Shown here: piece after piece, positions 17,233-26,595 of the stretch
Layout: each line of letters starts with the position of its first letter
Numbering within the stretch: position 1 is the first letter of the stretch
NCBI GenBank assembly: GCA_028720105.1
Contig: JAQYLI010000025.1
Location: 27,947 to 91,946, forward strand
Reading direction: 5' to 3'
Length of the DNA stretch: 64,000 bases
DNA from: Oscillospiraceae bacterium
Lineage (GTDB): Bacteria > Bacillota > Clostridia > Oscillospirales > Ruminococcaceae
Made by a program: the position numbers and the translations under genes
Notes under the pieces: model-generated
What the model was told of the DNA's origin: nothing
Database searches by the model: none
Seen by the model: only the letters and a program-made list of their open reading frames with translations

Positions 17233-18648
17233 TTATGATTTATATTTTGCCCCCAGCTTATCGAGTATAAGCCGGGCGCATTTGTTTACATCTCCGCAGC
17301 CCATTGTAAGGATAAGATCTCCCTTTTGGGCGTGTTCTGCGGCATATTCGGCGCAAAGCTCGAAGTTTGCGTCGTGTTCCTGTTCCTCAAACCATACAGC
17401 TCCCGGAACCTTTTCGCCGATATCCTTGTCATAAATGTTGTAGGTGTTTTTCTCACGGGAGCCCATTATGGCTGTGATTATGCACCTTTCGGGAATGGAC
17501 AGCACCCGTATGAAATCGTCAAGGAGCAGGGCTGTTCGGGAGAATGTGAAGGGCTGGAACACCGCCCAGACCTTATTAAAGCCCATATCGGCGGCGGCTC
17601 TGAGGGTGACTTCAAGCTCGGCGGGGTGATGACCGTAATCGTCGCAAACGGTTATGCCGTTTACTTCTCCGTACTTTTCAAATCGCCGCTTAGCACCTCT
17701 GAAGCTGTCAAGTCCTGCGGCTATCATTTGGGCATCCGCTCCCGACATATAGGCTGCCGCTGCTGCTGCGACTGCATTAAGCACATTGTGTACACCCGGG
17801 ATATGGAGACTTGCGTGAGTAAACAGCTCGCCTTTATGATAAATATCAAACTCGGTGAGAAGCCCGTTTACTCTGCTTATATTCTTCGGGTACCAGTCGT
17901 TTTCCTCGGAATTTCCGAAGGTGACTATCTCCTTGTCAAGACCGCTTATGGCTTTGCGTGTGTTTTCGTCGTCCCCGTTGGCGATTATCCTGCCTGCAAG
18001 GGAGCAGAATTTGTTAAAGGAGGCGATAACGTTGTCGAGAGTCTTGAAATAGTCAAGATGGTCGGCGTCAACGTTCAGCACAACGGCAATATCGGGGGAA
18101 AGCTTCAGAAAATGGTCCACAAACTCGCAGGCTTCGCACACCATTGTATCGGAGGTGCCTACACAGCCGCTTCCACCTATTATGGGCAGTTTTCCGCCGA
18201 TATATGCGGTTATGTCCATACCGCCCTGCTTTAGTATCTGGGTTATCATCGAGGTAACGGTGGTCTTGCCGTGGGTTCCGCTTACGCAGACCGCATTTTT
18301 ATACCAGGAAGTAACTATACCAAGCAGGTCGCTTCTTTCAAGAACGGGAACGCCGCTTTCCTTTGCTGCAATGAGCTCGGGATTATCCTGCATAATTGCG
18401 GCAGTGTGGATTATAAGGTCCGCACCCTTTATATTCTCCGCACGCTGACCGAGAAACACCTCTATGCCCATTGCTCTTACGGCTCTCAGAGTATCGGTCT
18501 CGTTATTGTCCGAGCCTGTTATGTGATAGCCCTTTGCATTTAGTATCTGTGCAAGGGGATACATTCCGCTGCCGCCTATGCCTATCATATGAATGTGATG
18601 TTTATCCTTTAAGACATCATCATCAAATTTACGCATATAGTTATTCAA
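17233..18648 (-). CDS. murC: UDP-N-acetylmuramate--L-alanine ligase
   Basis: A 471-residue cytoplasmic Mur ligase that adds L-alanine to UDP-MurNAc in peptidoglycan synthesis. It has the N-terminal Rossmann HMIGIGGSGMYPLA, the ATP loop SGTHGKTTVTSMI, VLNVDADHLDYF, and the C-terminal domain DDYGHHPAE. A TTG at 18648 is preferred as start because AGAGGTG lies six bases before it; a GTG at 18657 overlaps that ribosome site and a later ATG at 18636 is less well spaced. It leads a transcription unit with lexA and the CPBP gene, diverging from spoVG. Confidence 0.94.
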   Translation of the reverse strand: MNNYMRKFDDDVLKDKHHIHMIGIGGSGMYPLAQILNAKGYHITGSDNNETDTLRAVRAMGIEVFLGQRAENIKGADLIIHTAAIMQDNPELIAAKESGVPVLERSDLLGIVTSWYKNAVCVSGTHGKTTVTSMITQILKQGGMDITAYIGGKLPIIGGSGCVGTSDTMVCEACEFVDHFLKLSPDIAVVLNVDADHLDYFKTLDNVIASFNKFCSLAGRIIANGDDENTRKAISGLDKEIVTFGNSEENDWYPKNISRVNGLLTEFDIYHKGELFTHASLHIPGVHNVLNAVAAAAAAYMSGADAQMIAAGLDSFRGAKRRFEKYGEVNGITVCDDYGHHPAELEVTLRAAADMGFNKVWAVFQPFTFSRTALLLDDFIRVLSIPERCIITAIMGSREKNTYNIYDKDIGEKVPGAVWFEEQEHDANFELCAEYAAEHAQKGDLILTMGCGDVNKCARLILDKLGAKYKS

Positions 18649-18805
18649 AAGTTTCACCTCTGTTTATAAAATTTTAAGAGTCATATATTATAATTGAATT
18701 ACGGATTGGAAAAACTTTCATTTTCCAAAATTCTGAATATTGCAGCGCAGCGGAAACATACTACTATTATCCGAATGCCGCAGATTTTAAGGAGGACATA
18801 CAACA

Positions 18806-19105
18806 ATGACAATCACCGATATTAAAATTCGCAAGATCATTCCCGAGGGTCGCCTGAGAGCTGTTATTTCCATCACTATCGACGACCAGATCGCCATTCA
18901 CGACATCAAGGTTGTTCAGGGCGACGCAAGACTTTTCGTTGCAATGCCCAGCAGAAAGGACGAGAACGGCGTTTTCAGAGATATCGTTCACCCCATCTCC
19001 CCCGACGCAAGACAGTCCATTGAAGGTCAGATCCTTGACGCTTACACCCGCCACATCGAAATGATGCAGGCTGAGGCTGAGGCTGAGCAGGCAGGTCTTA
19101 TCTGA
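18806..19105 (+). CDS. spoVG: Septation/sporulation regulator SpoVG
   Basis: A 99-residue, highly conserved DNA/RNA-binding regulator (MTITDIKIRKI at the N-terminus; MPSRKDENGVFRDIVHPI in the core; PISPDARQSIE near the C-terminus). The start is supported by AAGGAGG. Upstream, GCGGAAAC and CCGAATG, with about 15 bases between, loosely resemble the sigma-H promoter that drives spoVG in Bacillus; this is weak. In Firmicutes it affects cell division, capsule and sporulation. It is monocistronic between a divergent murC unit and a terminator. Confidence 0.95.
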   Translation: MTITDIKIRKIIPEGRLRAVISITIDDQIAIHDIKVVQGDARLFVAMPSRKDENGVFRDIVHPISPDARQSIEGQILDAYTRHIEMMQAEAEAEQAGLI

Positions 19106-19133
19106 TAATCAGGTAACCGAGATATCATAGTCT

Positions 19134-19167
19134 CCCCCGTTTCTTTTTGGAAACGGGGATTTTTATT
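19134..19167 (+). terminator. Terminator of spoVG, reaching the 3' end of the NUDIX gene
   Basis: CCCCCGTTTC pairs with GAAACGGGG, followed by ATTTTTATT. The convergent NUDIX gene stops at 19163, so the T run overlaps its last codons. Confidence 0.85.
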
Positions 19168-19705
19168 TGCCCTCATCAATAAGCATTTTTGTTTTAAGAA
19201 GCGCTATCTGGGTCTTTGCGTCGGGAATTTCCCCGCGCATTACCATCTGAACAGCCTCGTCAAGGGGAATACGCAGCACGTCAAGATACTCTCCCTCGTC
19301 GGTATGGGCTTTGCCGAAGCTTAGTCCCCTTGCAAGATACATATGTATCTTTTCTGTAAGATATGCCACCGAGGGGTAGCATACTCCAAGGTAGTCAAAG
19401 CTTTCGCACTTTGCTCCCGTTTCCTCCTCAAGCTCTCTGAGAGCAGCAGAGCGGTGTTCCTCGCCAACCTCAAGCTTTCCTGCGGGTATCTCAAGAAGAG
19501 GCTCGCCGAAAGCGTATCTGAACTGGCGCACCATTATTACCTCATTTTCATCGGTAAGAGGCACCACGCACACGCCGCCCGAATGGATAACAAGCTCTCT
19601 GGGGGCTACAGTGCCGTCCTCAAGCTCAGCCTTGTCCTTGCGGACGGTAATGATACGTCCCTCGAACACGACTTCCTTTTCTATAGTTTTCTCACTTAAA
19701 TGCAT
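19163..19705 (-). CDS. NUDIX hydrolase, ADP-ribose pyrophosphatase type
   Basis: A 180-residue protein with a complete Nudix box around residue 80 (GKLEVGEEHRSAALRELEEE, then TG), preceded by VIMVRQFRYAFGEPLLEIPAG, the pattern of ADP-ribose pyrophosphatases (NudF type). It would hydrolyse ADP-ribose or similar NDP-sugars to nucleoside monophosphate and sugar phosphate in the cytoplasm. ATG 19705 is chosen for GGAGG ten bases upstream; the longer frame upstream overlaps the promoter. It is monocistronic. Confidence 0.88.
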   Translation of the reverse strand: MHLSEKTIEKEVVFEGRIITVRKDKAELEDGTVAPRELVIHSGGVCVVPLTDENEVIMVRQFRYAFGEPLLEIPAGKLEVGEEHRSAALRELEEETGAKCESFDYLGVCYPSVAYLTEKIHMYLARGLSFGKAHTDEGEYLDVLRIPLDEAVQMVMRGEIPDAKTQIALLKTKMLIDEGK

Positions 19706-19775
19706 TTTTAAGCAAACCTCCGTTAAAATAACCGAAAATCGCCCTTTTACAGCGAAAGTCTGTTTCACTAAATTT

Positions 19776-19804
19776 ATTATATCACATATTGAACAATTTA
19801 ACAA
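19776..19804 (-). promoter_or_regulatory. Promoter of the NUDIX gene
   Basis: Minus strand TTGTTA (19799-19804), 17 bases, TATAAT (19776-19781). Confidence 0.7.
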
Positions 19805-19847
19805 GTCAAAATTCAGAATTTTTTTTATTTATTTCTGCTGATTTTTC

Positions 19848-19876
19848 TTGTTTTTTATTAGTAAAAATATTATAAT
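19848..19876 (+). promoter_or_regulatory. Promoter of the yfhO gene
   Basis: TTGTTT (19848-19853), 17 bases, TATAAT (19871-19876), about 70 bases before the start codon. Confidence 0.65.
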
Positions 19877-19945
19877 AGTATATGTATATGTAATTTAAAT
19901 CAAACAGCCATACTTTTCATAACAAAGAACGGAGACTTTACAGAT

Positions 19946-22789
19946 ATGGAAGAAAACTTAAACATTCAGGGTCAGCCCGAAAATAACGGCTCTGACGGAG
20001 AGATGGACGTGAAAAAAATAAACGTGAACATCATCGACGGGGGACGGGACGGCTCCAACATTAAGGAGCCTAAAAAAGAAAACAAATTTCTGAGCAGGAT
20101 AGGCGGCTTTATCAAGTCAAAGAGAACTTATATCTTTGCCTTTTTTATCCCTGCCCTGCTGCTTTTTGCCGCATACGCCTGCTTCGGCGTTCACCCCTTC
20201 GGGGATATGTCCGTGCTGGTGCTTGACCTTAACGGACAGTATGTTTATTACTTTGAAAATCTCCGCGATATCCTTCACGGAAACGGCAGCCCCTTTATCT
20301 CCTGGAGCCGTAATCTTACAGGCGAGATAATGGGAATATTTGCCTATTATCTGGCAAGCCCCTTTACGCTGATACCTATGATACTGCCGCGCTCGATGAT
20401 GACCGAGTCGCTCCTTATAATGCAGCTTTGCAAGGTGGGTACGGCTTCGGTAACATTTAACTATTACCTCAGGCGCTCAAAGGGCAGCAAAAGCTCTACG
20501 GCTATGCTTTTCGGCATACTTTACTCTCTTATGGGCTATATGATAGTACAGCTTATGAACCCTATGTGGCTGGACGGTCTTATCTATCTGCCCCTTATCG
20601 TCTACGGCATTGAAAAGATAATCGACGACAACTGCTGGCTCCGCTTTATCATTCCCCTTGCGCTTATGTATATGGCGCATTTCTACATCGGCTGGATGAT
20701 AACCTTTTTTTCTATCATCTACTTCCTTTACTACTATTTTGCAGGAAAGAAAAATTACACCCACTCCTTAAAGTCATTTTTCTTTGCAGGCGTGAAATTT
20801 GCTGTGGGCGGCGTTATTGCGGCAATGTCCGCCGCCTGGGTGCTGCTGCCCCTGTATAACTCTTTAAAGCTTGGCAAATTCGAGTTTTCGACCCCAAACT
20901 ACGACCTTAAAACTCAGTTTGATTTCATTGATTTCTTTAAAAATATCCTGCCCAATGTGTACGACACCTGCCGTCCCGAAGGCTCTCCCGTTATTTACTG
21001 CGGTGTGCTGACGGTGATACTCATTCCCCTGTTCTTCCTTAACAGCAAGATACGTTTCAGGCAGAAAATGGGTCTAGGCGCTGTGCTGATGTCGGTTCTC
21101 CTTTCAATGTATCTCTCCACCGCCGACCTTGCGTGGCACGGATTTCAGGTGCCCAACTGGCTCCCCTACCGCTACAGCTTCACATTCAGCTTCATTCTCC
21201 TTATAATGGCGGCTATGACCTTTGAGCGGCTCGAGGGCATTTCCATCAAGGAAATAGGCGTTACGGGCTTCGGTCTTATGCTCTACGCTTTCTATGTGGG
21301 CAGGCAGGATTTCAAGGGCGTTGACCTTGTTATGTCCGTATGGTACACGGTGATATTCACCCTTATTTACTGCATTGTCCTCAGAAGCATTAAAATGTCA
21401 GACAAGTCAAGAAGAGCCGTTCTCACCTTTGTTATGGGCATTTTCGTGGCAGGCGAGCTTTTCGGCTCCACCCTTTCCACTATGGAGGCAATAAACAAGG
21501 ACGTTGTTTATTCAAAATACTCCTCCTACAACAGATATATCACTCTCGGACGCGATACCGTAAAGAAAATTCTCGATCAGGACAGCTTTGATGAGGGCGG
21601 CGTTTACAGGATAGAGAAAAATTATCACAGAACGGTTAATGACGCTATGGCAATGGGCAGTTTCGGTGTTTCACATTCAAGCTCTACTCTTAATGCCGCT
21701 CCCATACAGTTTCTGCGCCGTCTGGGCTTCTCCTACGGCGGTCATTATATCAAATACAAAGGCTCCACCTATGTTACCGACTCAATTCTCGGCATTAAAT
21801 ATGTAATGGAAAAGGATACTATCTCCAATAACGAGGGTGACGAGAGCATCACCGCCCCCGAGGAAAAAATACCCGAAAATAAGCACTATGACAAGCTTGT
21901 CCTTACTAACAAGGACGAGAAGGAAATTTTTGCGGTCTACGAAAATCCCAATGCCCTGCCGATCGCATTTATGGCAGACAGTTCCATTCTCGATGTGGAA
22001 TTCGGAACGGACAACCCCTTTGAAAATCAGAACAAGCTCCTCAGTCACCTTGTTTCTGACGAATATACCCAGTATTTCAAGCAGATATCCGTTGACAAGA
22101 CCGTTCCCGAAAATGCAAAGCAGACAAGCTACGGGGCGCACACCAAATATGTGCCCATAGAGCAGGGAAAAAATTCTCATATTGAATTTATTTTCGACGC
22201 TCCCACCCGGGATATGATATATATGTATCTCCCCTCGAGCTATGAACGAAAGGTAAACCTCTGGCTGAATAAGGAGTTCCTGGATTACTATTTTGAGGGC
22301 GGAAATATGGTCATTCAGACCTTGGGAAGATTTGACAAGGGCGAGGAAATTTCCCTTATAGTCACCATCACCGAGGAGAAAAACGAGGTGCTTTTCAAGG
22401 ACAAGCTTTTCTATTATCTTGACGAGGAAAAGTTCACCGAGGACATAAACAAGCTGAAACAGAACGGTCTTAAAATGACCCACTTTGAGGAGGACCACAT
22501 CAAGGGCGAGATAACCGCCGAAAAAGACGGAGTAATGTTCACCACCATTAGCTGGGAGCCGGGCTGGACTATCAAGGTTGACGGCGAAAAGGTGGAGCCT
22601 GTTAAGGTATGCGATGCACTTATAGGCGTGGAGCTTACAGCAGGCACTCACGAGATAGAAATGACCTTCTTCCCCGCAGGACTGAGCGCAGGCATAATCC
22701 TCTCTCTCTGCGGAATTATCGCAATTATCATAATCGCTGTTACCGAAAGAAAAAGCGATAAGATACTTCTTGACAGACTTAACGATTAA
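19946..22789 (+). CDS. YfhO-family membrane protein
   Basis: A 947-residue polytopic membrane protein with a hydrophilic 50-residue N-terminus, a dozen or so membrane segments to about residue 510, a large extracellular domain, and a final membrane helix near residue 920. The first loop, DLNGQYVYYFENLRDIL, and WSRNLTGEIMG match the YfhO family of GT-C-like proteins; Bacillus and Listeria members glycosylate lipoteichoic acid. The ATG follows ACGGAG. It is the first gene of a run with the SDR and ThrE-like genes. The family is clear; the sugar and acceptor are unknown. Confidence 0.85.
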   Translation: MEENLNIQGQPENNGSDGEMDVKKINVNIIDGGRDGSNIKEPKKENKFLSRIGGFIKSKRTYIFAFFIPALLLFAAYACFGVHPFGDMSVLVLDLNGQYVYYFENLRDILHGNGSPFISWSRNLTGEIMGIFAYYLASPFTLIPMILPRSMMTESLLIMQLCKVGTASVTFNYYLRRSKGSKSSTAMLFGILYSLMGYMIVQLMNPMWLDGLIYLPLIVYGIEKIIDDNCWLRFIIPLALMYMAHFYIGWMITFFSIIYFLYYYFAGKKNYTHSLKSFFFAGVKFAVGGVIAAMSAAWVLLPLYNSLKLGKFEFSTPNYDLKTQFDFIDFFKNILPNVYDTCRPEGSPVIYCGVLTVILIPLFFLNSKIRFRQKMGLGAVLMSVLLSMYLSTADLAWHGFQVPNWLPYRYSFTFSFILLIMAAMTFERLEGISIKEIGVTGFGLMLYAFYVGRQDFKGVDLVMSVWYTVIFTLIYCIVLRSIKMSDKSRRAVLTFVMGIFVAGELFGSTLSTMEAINKDVVYSKYSSYNRYITLGRDTVKKILDQDSFDEGGVYRIEKNYHRTVNDAMAMGSFGVSHSSSTLNAAPIQFLRRLGFSYGGHYIKYKGSTYVTDSILGIKYVMEKDTISNNEGDESITAPEEKIPENKHYDKLVLTNKDEKEIFAVYENPNALPIAFMADSSILDVEFGTDNPFENQNKLLSHLVSDEYTQYFKQISVDKTVPENAKQTSYGAHTKYVPIEQGKNSHIEFIFDAPTRDMIYMYLPSSYERKVNLWLNKEFLDYYFEGGNMVIQTLGRFDKGEEISLIVTITEEKNEVLFKDKLFYYLDEEKFTEDINKLKQNGLKMTHFEEDHIKGEITAEKDGVMFTTISWEPGWTIKVDGEKVEPVKVCDALIGVELTAGTHEIEMTFFPAGLSAGIILSLCGIIAIIIIAVTERKSDKILLDRLND

Positions 22790-22803
22790 AGAAAGGCGGC
22801 AAA

Positions 22804-23523
22804 ATGGCTCAGACAGTTATCATAACAGGTGCGTCCCGTGGAATAGGCAGGGAATGTGCAAAGCAGTTTGCCAAGGCAGGCTACAATATTGCCGCTGTAT
22901 ATCACAAAAGCGAAGCGGAGGCACAGAGTCTCAAAGCGGAGATCGGCTGTGAGATATTCAAATGCGACTGTGCAGTATACAGCGAGGTATGCGAGGCTGT
23001 TGTAGAAATAAGCTCGGTTTTCGGCGGCGCAGATGTGCTCATAAACAACGCAGGCATTGCCGAGCAGGCGCTGTTTTCGGATATTACCGAGACAATGTGG
23101 GACAATATGTTTAACGTCAACGTTAAAAGCGTTTACAGCTTTACCCACGCCGCTCTCCCTCATATGATACACAACAAGTACGGCAGGATAATTAACATCT
23201 CCTCTATGTGGGGACAGGTGGGAGCCTCCTGCGAGGTGCATTACAGTGCCGCAAAAGCGGCGGTCATAGGCTTTACAAAGGCTCTCGCAAAGGAAGTGGG
23301 ACTGTCGGGAATTACGGTAAACTGCATTGCCCCGGGGGTCATTGATACGGATATGAACGCACATCTTGACGAGGAAACAATGGCTTGTCTCAGGGAAGAA
23401 ACGCCGATGAACCGAATAGGCACTCCCGAGGATATTGCACGTACCGCCCTATTCCTTGCGGACAAAGGCTCGGATTTTATTACGGGACAGATAATAGGGG
23501 TAAACGGCGGATTTATTATCTGA
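22804..23523 (+). CDS. Short-chain dehydrogenase/reductase, FabG-like
   Basis: A 239-residue cytoplasmic oxidoreductase: TGASRGIG nucleotide-binding motif at the N-terminus, NNAG, active-site serine (NISSMWG), the YSAAK catalytic Tyr/Lys motif, and PGVIDTDM. This matches the 3-oxoacyl-ACP reductase (FabG) group, but no fatty-acid genes are adjacent, so the substrate is uncertain. It lies 14 bases after the yfhO gene and 18 bases before the ThrE-like pair. Confidence 0.85.
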   Translation: MAQTVIITGASRGIGRECAKQFAKAGYNIAAVYHKSEAEAQSLKAEIGCEIFKCDCAVYSEVCEAVVEISSVFGGADVLINNAGIAEQALFSDITETMWDNMFNVNVKSVYSFTHAALPHMIHNKYGRIINISSMWGQVGASCEVHYSAAKAAVIGFTKALAKEVGLSGITVNCIAPGVIDTDMNAHLDEETMACLREETPMNRIGTPEDIARTALFLADKGSDFITGQIIGVNGGFII

Positions 23524-23541
23524 GCATTATGGAGGACTGAA

Positions 23542-24297
23542 ATGAACGAAATACAGCTTACGGGCATTTGCGCCGAGATAGCCCGTCTGATGATAATATA
23601 CGGCGCCGAGATATACCGTGTGGAGGACACCATAGCCCGTATCTGCCGTGCCTACAAGCACGAAGAAGCGGAGATATACGCAACCCCCGCAAACTTCATA
23701 ATCACCGTCAAGGACCAAAACAGCGTGCCCTATACCGACTCAAAGAGCATTTCGGGACGTGAAACAAACCTTGACAGGGTGGGAAAAATCAACGAGCTTT
23801 CCCGATTTATCTGCGCCGAAAAGCCCGAAGCGGAGGTCATACTCCGCAAGCTTCAGCAGATAAAGGAGCGAAAGACCTACAGCCCTGCCGTTATCTATTT
23901 AAGCTATTTCATAACGGGAGCGGCGTTCACCCTTTTCTTCAAGGGCGAGCCTCTTGAAGCGCTTTTCGGAGGACTGCTGGGACTTGTCATAAATTTCATT
24001 ACCGTAAGGCTTCAAAAGGTAAATGCCAGCGCGTTTCTGAATGCTGTGGTATGCTCGATGGCTGTGTCACTTTTAGCGGTGATAATAAGCTCCATCGGCT
24101 TTGTTCCCAGGTTTGACAAGATGATAATCGGCGCATCAATGGCTCTCGTCCCGGGAGTTGCCCTTACAAACTGTATGAGGGACTTTATCTCGGGGGACTT
24201 CATTTCGGGCATATACACCCTTACCGAAGCTCTTCTTATCGCCGTGGGAATGGCGGTGGGAGCAGGCTCGGCGGTGGCTGCGGTAATAAAATTCTGA
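23542..24297 (+). CDS. ThrE-like exporter, N-terminal half (DUF1212)
   Basis: A 251-residue protein whose N-terminal 115 residues form the hydrophilic DUF1212 part (EIARLMIIYGAEIYRVEDTI), followed by five hydrophobic segments. In Corynebacterium ThrE both halves are one polypeptide exporting threonine and serine; in clostridia they are commonly split, as here with the gene 16 bases downstream. GGAGG precedes the ATG. Transport of threonine/serine is by homology only. Confidence 0.82.
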   Translation: MNEIQLTGICAEIARLMIIYGAEIYRVEDTIARICRAYKHEEAEIYATPANFIITVKDQNSVPYTDSKSISGRETNLDRVGKINELSRFICAEKPEAEVILRKLQQIKERKTYSPAVIYLSYFITGAAFTLFFKGEPLEALFGGLLGLVINFITVRLQKVNASAFLNAVVCSMAVSLLAVIISSIGFVPRFDKMIIGASMALVPGVALTNCMRDFISGDFISGIYTLTEALLIAVGMAVGAGSAVAAVIKF

Positions 24298-24313
24298 AAG
24301 ACGGTTTTAATTT

Positions 24314-24829
24314 ATGGATATCATACACGATATTGTTATTCCCTGCATATGCAGCTTTGTGGCGTGTGCCGCATTCGGCGTGCAGTTCAATATCCGCTTC
24401 AAGCACCTGATAGCCGCCTCGGTAGGGTCACTGGTGAGCCAGCTTATCTACACTCTCCTCAGTATGAACGAGTTCGGGGAAATTCAGACCTGCTTTATCT
24501 CGGCGGCGGCAGTGGCACTTTTTTCCGAGGTAATGGCGAAGATAAACAAAGCCCCCGTTAATATGTATCTCATCGTGGGCATAATCCCCCTTGTGCCCGG
24601 CGGACTTACCTACTATGCAATGCTTGCCCTTGTTATGGGGGATAACGACACCTTCCTTGACAGGGCGATAGACGCATTCGGAGCGGCTGGAGCAATTGCA
24701 ATGGGCATATTCTTTGTATCCTCGGCAGTAAGGCTCTACAAGGATTTCAGGCGGCATTACAGGCGAAATCTTAAAAAGGCATACAAGAAGCTGTCGGCAA
24801 AGGACGGAAGAAGCGTAAAGAAATTCTGA
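24314..24829 (+). CDS. ThrE-like exporter, C-terminal half (DUF3815)
   Basis: A 171-residue membrane protein with about five hydrophobic segments (VIPCICSFVACAAFGVQFNI, VGIIPLVPGGLTYYAML) and a basic C-terminal tail. It corresponds to the second half of ThrE and presumably forms one exporter with the preceding gene. The ribosome site is poor. Repeat module iv starts one base after its stop codon. Confidence 0.8.
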   Translation: MDIIHDIVIPCICSFVACAAFGVQFNIRFKHLIAASVGSLVSQLIYTLLSMNEFGEIQTCFISAAAVALFSEVMAKINKAPVNMYLIVGIIPLVPGGLTYYAMLALVMGDNDTFLDRAIDAFGAAGAIAMGIFFVSSAVRLYKDFRRHYRRNLKKAYKKLSAKDGRSVKKF

Positions 24830-24830
24830 T

Positions 24831-25040
24831 GCGGGTGACGACCCGCGGCGAGGTCGCGCTGTTAGTTTTGCGGATTTTTTTACTTTGTCTCCGCGCCGAC
24901 AGATATGACAAAGATAAATCAGATTTAGCAGGCTCAGCCCTCCTCTGATTTGCGGACAACTATTTGTTCCGTTATCGAGCCGTCCGCCTGACGCTCAAAC
25001 AAATTTTAGAACGATTGGCTGCAGGTTCAACCTGCCCTGC
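24831..25040. repeat. Modular intergenic repeat, four modules
   Basis: This gap holds no gene. Module iv: a GCGGG/CCCGC hairpin at 24831-24846 followed by GGCGAGG. Module i: TTGTCTCCGCGCCGACAG then ATATGACAA (24884-24912). Module ii: GTTATCGAGCCG at 24971. Module iii: AGAACGATTGGCTGCAGG then TTCAACCTGC (25009-25036). Module i recurs at 55903-55930. Modules ii-iii recur at 26492-26558 and 28098-28163. Module iv recurs at 26276, 26373 and, inverted, at 56857-56892. Confidence 0.8.
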
Positions 25041-25055
25041 TGAAAGGATTTTATT

Positions 25056-26276
25056 ATGAATATAAAAAGAGATTTTCCAAGAGTAACAGTAACCGAAAAA
25101 TGCCGCAAGCGCACCTCGGGCGGTCACCCCTGGATATACGATAACGAAATAACCGACGCCGATAATATCACCGACGGCGCACTTGCCGATGTCATTTCCG
25201 AAAAAGGTCGGTATATGGGCACAGGCTTTTTCAATTCAAACTCCAAAATCCGTGTAAGGATAATTTCACGAAATGCCAATGATACCTTTGACGAAGGCTT
25301 CTGGAAACGCCGCCTGGAGTATGCCTACAGCTACAGAAAGACGGTAATGACCGGGGAGGATATGAACGCCTGCCGCCTTATTTTCGGAGAAGCGGACGGC
25401 TTTCCCGGGCTTACGGTGGACAAATTTAACGACCTGCTCTCCGTTCAGATACTCTCGCTGGGAATAGAGCAAAGACGGGATATCATTCTCCCCGCACTTA
25501 TGGATATTCTCAGAGCCGACGGGGTAAAGATAAGGGGCATTTATCTCAGAAACGATGTAAATATCCGCACCCTTGAGGGAATGAGCGAGGAAAAAGGCTG
25601 GTATTACCGCGAGGAAAACACATCTCCCCTGACCGAGATCGTTGAAAACGGCATACGCTACAGCGTGGATGTGGAAAACGGTCAGAAAACGGGCTTTTTC
25701 CTTGACCAGAAATATAACCGCCGTGCCGCCGCTTCTATCGCAAAGGGCAAAACCGTTATCGACTGCTGCACCCATACAGGCTCCTTTGCACTTAACTGCG
25801 CAAAAGCAGGTGCGGCTCACGTAACGGCGGTGGACGTTTCCGCACAGGCGGTGGAAATGGCTCGTTCAAATGCAGTGCTCAACGGTCTTGAGGAAAATAT
25901 GACCTTTGTGCAGAGCGATGTTTTCGATTTTCTGAAAGCCCGTATCGAAGCTCATGACAGGAGTGCGGATTACATAATCCTTGATCCTCCTGCCTTCACC
26001 AAGTCACGAAAGACCGTGGGAAACGCCCGAAACGGCTATCTTGAGCTGAACACCCTTGCAATGCGCCTGCTTCCTCGTGGGGGCTATCTTGCCACAGCCT
26101 CCTGCTCCCACTTTATGACCGAGGAGCTTTTTGCTCAGATGCTTAAAGATGCGGCAAAGGCTGCGGGAGTTGAGCTTAAACTCATAGAGCTTCGCCGCCA
26201 GGCTCCCGACCACCCTATTCTTATGTCTGTTGATGAAACTGAATATCTGAAATTTTTCCTTTTGCAAATTATTTAG
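25056..26276 (+). CDS. Class I SAM-dependent rRNA methyltransferase, RlmI-like
   Basis: A 406-residue protein with an N-terminal PUA-like domain (GGHPWIYDNEI) and a Rossmann methyltransferase domain: KTGFFLDQKYNR, SAM-binding VIDCCTHTGSFAL, and the catalytic DPPAFTKS. This architecture fits RlmI/RlmK-type 23S rRNA 5-methylcytosine methyltransferases and many uncharacterised relatives. The ATG is preceded by GAAAGGA. The stop codon abuts repeat module iv. The methylated nucleotide is inferred, not shown. Confidence 0.85.
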   Translation: MNIKRDFPRVTVTEKCRKRTSGGHPWIYDNEITDADNITDGALADVISEKGRYMGTGFFNSNSKIRVRIISRNANDTFDEGFWKRRLEYAYSYRKTVMTGEDMNACRLIFGEADGFPGLTVDKFNDLLSVQILSLGIEQRRDIILPALMDILRADGVKIRGIYLRNDVNIRTLEGMSEEKGWYYREENTSPLTEIVENGIRYSVDVENGQKTGFFLDQKYNRRAAASIAKGKTVIDCCTHTGSFALNCAKAGAAHVTAVDVSAQAVEMARSNAVLNGLEENMTFVQSDVFDFLKARIEAHDRSADYIILDPPAFTKSRKTVGNARNGYLELNTLAMRLLPRGGYLATASCSHFMTEELFAQMLKDAAKAAGVELKLIELRRQAPDHPILMSVDETEYLKFFLLQII

Positions 26277-26590
26277 CGGGGGACGCCCCGCGGCGACCTC
26301 GTTGGGATATTTCGTGCAAATTATTTCATTTGTGGCACGGTAACGTTATTCTGCTTGATAAATCGGAATTTGGCGGGTGACGACCCGCGGCGAGACGTTC
26401 TGTAATTTATTCGGACATCAGACTGTCGGCTCGGTAACGATACAAATATACTGACCGATATATTCCATTTGCGGTGCATATTATTTCTACCGTTACCGAG
26501 CCGCCTGCTTCTTGCCCACAAAAAATTATAGAACGAGTGGCTGCAGGCTCAGCCCGCTATGTAAAGCTGCCCGTTTCAAAATCGGACAGC
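26276..26590. repeat. Modular intergenic repeat with an internal inverted pair
   Basis: No gene is seen in this gap. Two module iv hairpins occur (GCGGGGGACGCCCCGC at 26276-26291 and GCGGGTGACGACCCGC at 26373-26388). GGCTCGGTAACG near 26434 is the inverse of module ii (CGTTACCGAGCC, about 26491), so the part between can form a large cruciform. Module iii (AGAACGAGTGGCTGCAGG) ends the block at about 26558. Confidence 0.8.
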
Positions 26591-26595
26591 TTTTT

